Shown piece by piece: positions 1-5,960 of a stretch of DNA of 5,960 bases (its first letter is position 1; each line of letters begins with the position of its first letter). Below the pieces are notes generated by a model. That model did no database searches. It had not been told where the DNA came from and was given only the letters and a program-made list of their open reading frames with translations. Location of the stretch: the NCBI GenBank assembly GCA_007122045.1, contig SKJM01000126.1, forward strand, positions 1 through 5,960, written 5' to 3'. The DNA is from Planctomycetales bacterium (GTDB lineage: Bacteria > Planctomycetota > Planctomycetia > Pirellulales > Thermoguttaceae). The position numbers were made by a program, and so were the translations under genes.

Positions 1-2943
1 GACAAGATCACCAAGCGGTTCTACGACCGGTTCAAGACCGAGCACACCGGGTTCCTGAAGTTCATCAAGGGAATCCGGTCCGACGCCGACCTTCAGTGGT
101 ACACGTCGCTGATGCTCAACCGGCTGATGTTCGTCTACTTCATCCAGAAGAAGGGCTTCCTCGACGGCGACGCGGACTACCTCCGCAAGCGGCTCAAAAT
201 GGTGCGGCAGGCCCAGGGCAAGGACAAGTTCCAGTCGTTCTACCGCTACTTCCTGCTGCGGCTGTTCCACGACGGGTTGGGCAAGTCGGCCGCCGACCGC
301 CGGCTCGACGCGGCCATGGAAAAGCTGCTGGGCAAAGTACCGTTCCTCGACGGCGGCTTCTTCGAGGTCCACGAGTTGGAAGAGCGTTACACCGACATCG
401 ACATCCCCGACCGCGCCTTCGAGAAACTGTTCGACTTCTTCGACCAGTACCAGTGGCACCTCGACGAGCGCCCGCTGCGGAAAGACAACGAACTCAACCC
501 CGACGTGGTCGGCTACATCTTCGAGAAGTACGTCAACCAGAAGCAGATGGGCGCGTACTACACCAAGGAGGACATTACCGAGTACATCTCGAAGAACACG
601 ATCATCCCGTACCTGTTCGACGCGGCGAAGAAGAAATGCCCCATTGCGTTCCAGCCCGACGGCGCCCTGTGGCGGCTGCTGCGCGACGAACCGGACCGCT
701 ACATCCACCCGGCCGTGCGCCAGGGCGTCATTGACCAGGAGGGCCACGTCATCCCGCTGCCGGCCGATATTGCGGCCGGCCTTGACGACGCGGCCCGGCG
801 CGGCGGCTGGAACCGGCGTGCCGACGCCCCCTACGCGCTGCCGGCGGAAACCTGGCGCGAGCACGTCGCCCGCCGCCGCCGCTGCCTTCAGGTGCGCGAG
901 ACGCTGCGCGCGGGCGAGGTGGCCGACATCGACGACCTGGTGACGCTGAACCTCGACATCTGGCAGTTCGCCCGCGACGCGATCCTCAATTCGGAAGGCC
1001 CGGACCTGCTCCGCGCGTTCTGGCACACCCTGGCCGGCCGGGTGCCGGAGCGGTCGAACGAGGCGTTCGAGCCGGGCATGACCGTGCTCGATCCCACGTG
1101 CGGCTCCGGCGCGTTCCTGTTCGCCGCCCTGCGCATCCTGGAAACCCTGTACAGCGACTGCCTCGAACGCATGGGCTGGTTCGTCGAGGAAGAGGAAGGG
1201 GGACTGTCCCAATTTTCGCACACCGGCGACGATGCCCCTTCGCCCACCCCTTCCGCCGCGAAAATGGGACTGTCCCCTTCCCCCTCCAAGAAATACCGCG
1301 ACTTCAAGCGCATCCTGGCGAAACTGGCCGAGCACCCGGGCGAGCGGTACTTCATTCTCAAGTCGGTTATCATCAACAACCTGTACGGCGTGGACATCAT
1401 GCAGGAGGCGGTCGAAATCTGCAAGTTGCGGCTGTTTCTGAAGCTGGCGGCACAGGTCGAAACGGCCGATCAGATCGAGCCGCTGCCCGACGTGGACTTC
1501 AACATCCGCGCGGGCAACACGCTGGTCGGCTACACGTCGCTCGATGCGATCCGCCGCGCGGCCCAGCGCGATTCGTCCGGCCGGGGCAAGCTGACGTTCA
1601 GCGACGCGGCCGAGGCGGTGCAGCGTATCGAGGAAGAGGCCGCGCTGGTCGGAAAGGCCTTCCGCCGGCTCCGGGCGCAGCAGACCACCCCAGGCGGCAA
1701 GGTAACGCCCGCCGACAAGCCGGGGCTCTGCGCCCGCCTGGCCGTGCTCGACGACGAACTCGACCGCTGCCTGGCCGGCGAATACGGCGTGAACGCCGAG
1801 AGGCCGAACGACTTCACCGCCTGGAAGGCCGGCCACGAGCCGTTTCACTGGTGCGTCGACTTCTACGGCATCATCAGCGCCGGCGGGTTCGACGTGGTTG
1901 TCGGGAACCCGCCGTATGTGTCTGCGGCCAAGGTGCGTAAGGCCTATGCCGTCAAGCAATATGCCACCGCACGGTGTCCCGACATCTACGCCTGGTGTCT
2001 CGAACGTGTTTCTCAGCTCGTGCAATCCGATGGGCGCACCGGAATGATCGTCCCGCTTAGCCTCGGTTTTAGCGGTGATTTCGACGTGCTGCGGTCACTG
2101 TTGTACGGAGCCTATTGCACGAACTGGTTTTCGTCATTCGGCCGCATTCCCGCCGCGTTGTTTGCGCACGACGTCCGAGTTCGCAATACGATCCATCTCG
2201 GGTCGAAACGTGGGCACGGCCGCCAGTACACGACTCGCTTACACCGCTGGTTCGATTCCGAGCGCGGGGCCCTTTTTTCCTTGATGTCCTATGCCCGCTT
2301 CGACCCCACTCGCTGGTCGAATCGTATTCCAAAGCTGAATACCCAGGCGCTCCTGGATGCATTTGAAGAGGCCGCCGAGAAGACAGCAAGCCTCTCAACA
2401 GCCATTTCTCCGCGGCCCACGAAGCACCGCCTCTCCTTCAAGAAGACCGCCTACAATTGGCTCAACTTCTGCCGGAAGCTGCCACCCTGCCACGACAAGC
2501 GGGGGGAGCGAATCCCGCATACACAGTTCGATGGCCTCTATACATGGACAGAAGCCGACGCAACCAGCCTATACCTGCTGCTTAACGGCAAGCTTGAGTT
2601 GGCGTTTTGGCTCGCGGTTGGCGATGATTTCCACGTTGCCAAGTGGATGTTTGCAGAGCTACCCGCTGATATCGCAGGCCTGTCCGACGAGGATCGGCAG
2701 GGACTTGGGCGCCTTGCCGGTCGTCTCGAGACGGCGATGAACGCGGCCGCGTCATTCAAGCGGAATGCGGGGAAACGCGTCGGGAACTACAACCTTGCCC
2801 GGTGCCGTGCTGTGACGGACGCGAGTGACGCGGTGTTTGTAAAGGCTTTCGGTTTTGAGCACGTGTGGGAGGATATAGAGTTGCTCTATGTTCAATGTGT
2901 CAGGACCGATTTCAGCGACGGCGCCGACCGGGAGCAGGAATAG
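1..2943 (+). CDS. Eco57I-type N6-adenine DNA methyltransferase (type IIG / BREX- or DISARM-like), 5' partial
   Basis: The product is predicted to transfer a methyl group from S-adenosylmethionine to adenine in a specific DNA sequence, as part of a restriction or phage-defence system. The frame is open from base 1, so the first visible ATG (112) is internal; 980 codons are visible. In window residue numbers the landmarks are: FLDGGFFE (115-122) and GYIFEKY (171-177), both typical of the helical N-terminal part; GAYYTKEDITEYI (from 184), the motif X area; DPTCGSGAF (from 364), the SAM-binding motif I; NNLYGVDI with Asp465; and NPPY (636-639), catalytic motif IV. The C-terminal half carries KLNT (about 778), FKKTAYNWLNF (about 813-823) and a final module taken as target recognition. 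No nuclease motif is visible; one could lie upstream. Two oddities are an in-frame inverted-repeat insertion near residues 398-427 and a drop in GC and codon bias after NPPY. The methyltransferase call is firm. The system type (stand-alone IIG, PglX-like or DrmMI-like) cannot be decided without upstream genes. Confidence 0.92.
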   Translation, partial: DKITKRFYDRFKTEHTGFLKFIKGIRSDADLQWYTSLMLNRLMFVYFIQKKGFLDGDADYLRKRLKMVRQAQGKDKFQSFYRYFLLRLFHDGLGKSAADRRLDAAMEKLLGKVPFLDGGFFEVHELEERYTDIDIPDRAFEKLFDFFDQYQWHLDERPLRKDNELNPDVVGYIFEKYVNQKQMGAYYTKEDITEYISKNTIIPYLFDAAKKKCPIAFQPDGALWRLLRDEPDRYIHPAVRQGVIDQEGHVIPLPADIAAGLDDAARRGGWNRRADAPYALPAETWREHVARRRRCLQVRETLRAGEVADIDDLVTLNLDIWQFARDAILNSEGPDLLRAFWHTLAGRVPERSNEAFEPGMTVLDPTCGSGAFLFAALRILETLYSDCLERMGWFVEEEEGGLSQFSHTGDDAPSPTPSAAKMGLSPSPSKKYRDFKRILAKLAEHPGERYFILKSVIINNLYGVDIMQEAVEICKLRLFLKLAAQVETADQIEPLPDVDFNIRAGNTLVGYTSLDAIRRAAQRDSSGRGKLTFSDAAEAVQRIEEEAALVGKAFRRLRAQQTTPGGKVTPADKPGLCARLAVLDDELDRCLAGEYGVNAERPNDFTAWKAGHEPFHWCVDFYGIISAGGFDVVVGNPPYVSAAKVRKAYAVKQYATARCPDIYAWCLERVSQLVQSDGRTGMIVPLSLGFSGDFDVLRSLLYGAYCTNWFSSFGRIPAALFAHDVRVRNTIHLGSKRGHGRQYTTRLHRWFDSERGALFSLMSYARFDPTRWSNRIPKLNTQALLDAFEEAAEKTASLSTAISPRPTKHRLSFKKTAYNWLNFCRKLPPCHDKRGERIPHTQFDGLYTWTEADATSLYLLLNGKLELAFWLAVGDDFHVAKWMFAELPADIAGLSDEDRQGLGRLAGRLETAMNAAASFKRNAGKRVGNYNLARCRAVTDASDAVFVKAFGFEHVWEDIELLYVQCVRTDFSDGADREQE
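1194..1281. repeat. 88-bp element with terminal inverted repeats, inserted in frame in the methyltransferase gene
   Basis: The left arm is 1194-1218 and the right arm is 1259-1281. The reverse complement of the right arm matches the left arm over its whole length, with two 1-base gaps and one central mismatch. Each arm contains GGGACTGTCCC (1200-1210 and 1266-1276), itself an 11-base odd palindrome, flanked by a GGAAGGGG side and an ATTTTCG side. About 40 bases separate the arms. The encoded peptide is Gly/Ser/Pro-rich low-complexity sequence, unlike the charged helical sequence on both sides, and the frame is kept. The arrangement resembles non-autonomous palindromic repeats of the REP / small inverted-repeat type, which in some GC-rich genomes carry a GGGGACTGTCCCC core. 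That family link is from memory of similar repeats and has not been searched. Confidence 0.72.
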
Positions 2944-3188
2944 GGGGCATGAGTGACCAGACCGTCCGGCGCGACCTGAATTTCCTGGGGACATCGGCTT
3001 CGACGTGTCGGAGACCGTCGGAGAGCATGGTCAGAAAGCGGTGGCGCATTCGACGGCTTCCCGAATCGATGTCGGTCAGGGATGCGGTCCGCGCGAAGTA
3101 CGGTCTCATCCAGGGAGCGCATGCAGTGGCCGGTGTCGGGGCAGAAGCCGATCCGCTTGCCCCTATGGAACGGGGGCGGCCCGCCCAT
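2912..3188 (-). pseudogene. Possible frameshifted remnant or small coupled ORF downstream of the hydrolase gene
   Basis: The minus-strand ATG at 3188-3186 overlaps the hydrolase stop as TGATG, an arrangement often used for translational coupling. The first 30 or so codons end almost entirely in G or C, as in real genes here, and include FHRGKRIGFCPDTGHC. That frame stays open to 2892, but its G/C third-position bias is lost after about 3095. From the ATG at 3109 a frame offset by one base (the hydrolase's own phase) takes over the bias and runs to a stop at 2912-2914, with 65 codons that include MLSDGLRHVEADVPRKF. The simplest reading is one small gene broken by a single-base frameshift, or the decayed end of a longer gene. 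The product is not recognised. The phrase GFCPDTGH loosely recalls the metal-site strand of xylose-isomerase-like TIM barrels, but ten residues cannot establish homology. It could also be chance bias in GC-rich DNA. Confidence 0.25.
2944..3187. other. Convergent intergenic junction, no intact gene recognised
   Basis: This stretch lies between the methyltransferase stop (TAG, 2941-2943) and the hydrolase stop on the other strand (3188-3190). On the + strand an ATG at 2949 follows the methyltransferase stop by five bases, with AGGA at 2936-2939 as a possible ribosome binding site. It opens a 90-codon ORF to 3221, but only the first dozen or so codons have the expected G/C third positions, and the product is unrecognised. 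On the minus strand there is a better codon signal, listed separately. A GC-rich dyad at 3174-3186 (GGGCGG, C, CCGCCC) and a GCCCC/GGGGC pair (3159-3163 with 3173-3177) could fold, but no U-run follows on either strand, so no intrinsic terminator is called. Confidence 0.6.
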
Positions 3189-5960
3189 CAGGGTGTATTG
3201 CCTGGAAGCAATCGGTACTGAAACACGCCGGGGCGGCATGGTACTGTAACCACCCCCTCGGTCATGCCGACCGGCTCGCGGGCCACGAGGACGCCGTCCT
3301 CGGCCACCGCCTCCAGCCACGCCGGCTCGGCGGTCGGCCAGGGCAGTTCATTCAGGTGAACGCGCACCTCGAACTCGCGGCCGCGCGGGTTGGGAAGCGG
3401 GGTCATGATCAGGGCATCCCCATCCCGATGGATTCGCACACCACCCGAGGTAACCACCGCGCCGAAGTCGACCGGTTTACCCTCCGGATTCACCCGGGCG
3501 AGATAAGGGTCGGTCTTGGGTTCTTCGTGCGGCGTCCAGGCGATGCCCGTCACCTCGTCCTCCTCGCCCCCAAAGCGGATCGTGCCGAGCCGGATGCGGC
3601 GGTCGCCGGTGGCCGGCCCGGAAAGGGCCAGCCGGGCGCCGCTTTGGGGATCGTACAGCCCGCCGAGCAGTTCGAAGCTCTGGCCGGGCTTCACGCCGGC
3701 GGGAATGCGCGCCGCGGCGCCGGCCGCAATGGTTCCGTCCCGTGCCGCCTCGAACGCCCCGGGGTCCTGCCCGGCCTGGAAGACGATTTCTTCCCGCTCA
3801 TCGCAGAAATGGAAGAAGGGCCGATAGTTTTCCGGAATGGGATCGCCGGCCTGCCACGCGACCGACAGCGCGAGCCGCCCCTCGGTGTGGCGAAGGTCCG
3901 TGACGCGCGGCCGGATGCGCCGCGGGCCGTCGACCCTCAGCCGCCCATTGACGTACACGCTTCGCGGCGTGCGCACCGACTCGGCGATGACGCCGTTGCG
4001 GCGGGCGACGGAGGCCTCGACCACGCCGCCCTCGACCGGCGCCCGGGCGAGGAACCCATGCTGGGGCAGCACGTGCCCCTGGACGTGCCAGTCGCTTTCT
4101 CCCCGGTTGACCCACACCCGGCCTCCCTCCGACCATCGCACGTGCTGACGGTGCAGGTCGTCGCCGGCGTACTCGACCGATTCGATGCGTTTCAGGGCCA
4201 ATGCCCGCATCAGGTCGTCGAGCAGCCAATGCTTTCGCACCACGTGGTGGCCGAACGGTTCCGACACCATGCCGGGGCGGCCGGTGAGCACTTCGGTCGA
4301 GATGTAGTCGTCGCTGTAGACGCCGTGCAGCCGCAGGTCGAGCCCGGCCGCGTATCGCGGGGCGTAGCCGGCCCCGTGGAGGATGAACCGGTCGTGGTGG
4401 GCGGCATCGAACCAGGGCGTGCGCTCGGCGGCGGCGCACGGCCAATCGAACGCGGCCCAGGCATAGCGATGGCCGGCAGCGACATCGCCCACGCGCAGGT
4501 GGTTCGCCGTGGCGCCGTCGAGCCGGCCGATGAGTTGGTCGTGGCCGCTCTCGGAGATTTGCGGGGCATTGCCGCCCAGGTCATCGCGAATCCACGCGAA
4601 CAGGTCGCCCCAGACCTTGCGCGTGTACAGGGCGTCGAAGAAGCGGCCGTCGGCGGTCCAATAGTCGTAGGGCGGGGCGCTCGACCAGACGTCGATGAAA
4701 TACGCGGTCGGCCCCAAGCCGTCGCGAATCAGGGCGAGGTTCCGCTGGAGGAACGGCTCGATGCGGTCGGCCCGGAACCGGTACGAGCGGGCGCCGCGCC
4801 ATTCGTTCAGCCAAGCCTTGACCGGCTCGCCGCGCGGGGTGAAGGCAATGTGATTTTCGTAGGAGAATTCGCCGGCGTCGGGGTAGAAGTCGATGTAGTT
4901 GTCGTGCAGGGCGAACAGCGCGCCCGACTCGGCGCACGCCGCCGCCAGGTCGCGCAGTTCTTCCAGGGAGCCGCGTTGCGGATTGGGCGGGTAGATGTCG
5001 GGCAGGCGGTAGTCGTAGCCCCAGCGCTGCCAGTTGTGGAAGATGACCAGCGAATCGCCCAGCCCGTAGCGGAACGCCCGGCGCAGCGCCCGGGCCGTCT
5101 CGCCGTATTGCCCGCCCCACAGGTCGAATACGAAGCGGCCCGCCAGCTTCTCCACCCCGCCGGCCGGCTCCAGGCCGTTCACGTCGCGCCACACCTTGAC
5201 GGCATCCCACACGTTCCCGGCGGGAATGAACGTGAAGGTCGGCCGGTGGGCGGCGTGGAGCGAATAGTGCCGCCGGTCGGGGTCGACGTCGAAGCGGTCG
5301 GGCGGCACATCCACAGCCTGCACCAGGGAAAGCCCGTGGTCGAAATCGGCCCCGACGAACGAGGTGGCCAGCCGGTGGCCGTCGAACCGGAGCGAATAGG
5401 GCCCCGGCTCGCGCACCACGTTGCCGTGGCCGGCGTACACCTGCCGCGCCGTGCGGTTCCACGGGCCGGCGGCCACCTCCTCGAGGTACACAACCTGCCA
5501 GGGCTCGGCGGCGGGGACGTTTTCAAGCCGGAACGCCGCCCGGAGCACGCCTTCGCCCACCCACAGCTTGCCGGCCAGCTCGAACGGTCCCAGCGGGCTG
5601 GTGAAGAAGTGCCGCACGCGGTAGGCGCCGTCCTGCCGGTCGGTTTCCACGCGCTCGAGCAGCAGCGGCGAGCGGGCGTCGTCGATGCGCTCGCCCAGGA
5701 CGCGCACTTCGAAGCCGTGGAACAGCAGCCGCCGATCGGCGCCCGTGAATCCCACGGCCGCGTCGAGCAGCCCCCGGTGGCCCGGCCAAACGCGAACCTC
5801 CATGGCTTCCCCGGCGCCGGGAATCTGCCCGAGCAGCACGGAGTCGGCCGCCGGGCCCGGCGGGAAGGGCGCGGGTTCCGGAGGCGCGCCGGCGGTGAGG
5901 ACCGGCTCGGCCCAGTACGATTGATCCCAGCCGGTATCGTGCTTCGGCCCGGGGTGCGAC
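3188..5960 (-). CDS. Large multidomain glycoside hydrolase, GH129/GH101-related (putative alpha-N-acetylgalactosaminidase-like), 5' partial
   Basis: The product is probably a polysaccharide or glycoprotein glycan hydrolase. The frame is open to the window edge, giving 923 visible residues. A GTG at 5839 could serve as a start, but coding-like sequence continues 40 codons upstream with no ribosome binding site before the GTG, so the true start and any signal peptide lie outside. In numbering from that GTG: a Pro-rich stretch lies just upstream (5846-5893); residues about 1-225 are beta-rich; a TIM-barrel-like core spans about 235-540, with FHNWQRWGYDY (267-277), LHDNYIDFYPD (311-321), YFIDVWSS (380-387), QISESGHDQLIG (427-438) and GVYSDDYISTEVLTGRP (506-522). 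Asp383 (bases 4691-4693) at a strand end and Glu430 (4550-4552), 47 residues later, are the best nucleophile and acid/base candidates by analogy with the Asp/Glu pairs of GH101 and GH129. Residues about 640-755 and 785-880 look like two further beta-sandwich domains. Hydrolase-type protein is fairly sure; exact family and substrate are inferred. Confidence 0.85.
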   Translation of the reverse strand, partial: SHPGPKHDTGWDQSYWAEPVLTAGAPPEPAPFPPGPAADSVLLGQIPGAGEAMEVRVWPGHRGLLDAAVGFTGADRRLLFHGFEVRVLGERIDDARSPLLLERVETDRQDGAYRVRHFFTSPLGPFELAGKLWVGEGVLRAAFRLENVPAAEPWQVVYLEEVAAGPWNRTARQVYAGHGNVVREPGPYSLRFDGHRLATSFVGADFDHGLSLVQAVDVPPDRFDVDPDRRHYSLHAAHRPTFTFIPAGNVWDAVKVWRDVNGLEPAGGVEKLAGRFVFDLWGGQYGETARALRRAFRYGLGDSLVIFHNWQRWGYDYRLPDIYPPNPQRGSLEELRDLAAACAESGALFALHDNYIDFYPDAGEFSYENHIAFTPRGEPVKAWLNEWRGARSYRFRADRIEPFLQRNLALIRDGLGPTAYFIDVWSSAPPYDYWTADGRFFDALYTRKVWGDLFAWIRDDLGGNAPQISESGHDQLIGRLDGATANHLRVGDVAAGHRYAWAAFDWPCAAAERTPWFDAAHHDRFILHGAGYAPRYAAGLDLRLHGVYSDDYISTEVLTGRPGMVSEPFGHHVVRKHWLLDDLMRALALKRIESVEYAGDDLHRQHVRWSEGGRVWVNRGESDWHVQGHVLPQHGFLARAPVEGGVVEASVARRNGVIAESVRTPRSVYVNGRLRVDGPRRIRPRVTDLRHTEGRLALSVAWQAGDPIPENYRPFFHFCDEREEIVFQAGQDPGAFEAARDGTIAAGAAARIPAGVKPGQSFELLGGLYDPQSGARLALSGPATGDRRIRLGTIRFGGEEDEVTGIAWTPHEEPKTDPYLARVNPEGKPVDFGAVVTSGGVRIHRDGDALIMTPLPNPRGREFEVRVHLNELPWPTAEPAWLEAVAEDGVLVAREPVGMTEGVVTVPCRPGVFQYRLLPGNTP

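Noticed and set aside
1200..1276. Two GGGACTGTCCC copies as a regulatory operator pair
   Set aside because: They lie deep inside a coding region and are the ends of one inverted-repeat element, so an insertion is the simpler explanation.
888..1424. 178-codon antisense ORF over the methyltransferase gene
   Set aside because: Ser/Arg-rich antisense of a strongly biased gene, no motif, no start signal seen.
1098..1940. 280-codon + strand ORF in another frame of the methyltransferase gene
   Set aside because: Arg/Gly/Pro/Ala-rich shadow; the main frame carries motif I and NPPY over the same bases.
112..2943. ATG at 112 as the true start of the methyltransferase
   Set aside because: The frame is open and coding-like for the 37 codons before it, and the conserved helical N-terminal region continues upstream past the window edge.
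3174..3186. Rho-independent terminator
   Set aside because: The stem is GC-rich but no T-run follows it on either strand.
3798..4445. 215-codon minus-strand ORF overlapping the hydrolase gene
   Set aside because: Arg/Ala/Pro-rich shadow with no recognisable motif, fully inside the real coding frame.
4581..5462. Long Arg/Ala/Pro-rich minus-strand ORF of 293 codons in another frame of the hydrolase gene
   Set aside because: Low-complexity Arg/Pro/Ala/Gly composition is typical of out-of-frame reading in GC-rich genes, and the overlapping hydrolase frame has clear domain motifs.
5837..5839. GTG at 5839 as the true start of the hydrolase
   Set aside because: Coding-like sequence continues in frame to the edge (including a Trp-containing stretch, GWDQSYW), and no ribosome binding site precedes the GTG.

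Overview
The window is high-GC bacterial DNA holding the ends of two large convergent genes. Both are cut by a window edge at their 5' ends, so no promoter or native start codon is visible. Gene density, GC-rich codon use, the type of glycoside hydrolase and the GGGACTGTCCC-type repeat all fit a Planctomycetota or related PVC-group bacterium. That placement rests on resemblance, with no marker gene to confirm it.

Left part (1-2943, + strand): at least 980 codons of an Eco57I-type, N6-adenine DNA methyltransferase of the large type IIG / BREX-DISARM-like class, i.e. a restriction or phage-defence enzyme. It has the usual GGFF, IFE, YYTKEDI, DPTCGSGAF and NPPY landmarks and an apparently complete C-terminal target-recognition half. 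Two features make it a mosaic. An 88-bp element with near-perfect terminal inverted repeats sits in frame between motif I and the next conserved block. Base composition and codon use also change abruptly at motif IV (NPPY), suggesting that the recognition half was exchanged.

Middle (2944-3187): a 244-bp convergent junction with no clear intact gene. It holds a strong codon-like signal on the minus strand that starts at a TGATG stop/start overlap with the hydrolase gene and then changes frame, so it may be a frameshifted remnant. It also holds a weak + strand small ORF behind the methyltransferase stop, and a GC-rich dyad without a U-tract.

Right part (3188-5960, - strand): at least 923 codons of a large multidomain glycoside hydrolase resembling the GH129/GH101 group (alpha-N-acetylgalactosaminidase-like). 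It has a Pro-rich N-terminal stretch, a beta-rich N-terminal region, a TIM-barrel-like core with candidate catalytic Asp and Glu, and additional C-terminal beta domains. Its reading frame stays open to the window edge.

The two genes have no evident functional link. The picture is the edge of a defence locus (left) meeting a glycan-degradation gene (right), with decayed sequence between them. No tRNA, rRNA, CRISPR array, IS transposase or attachment site was seen.
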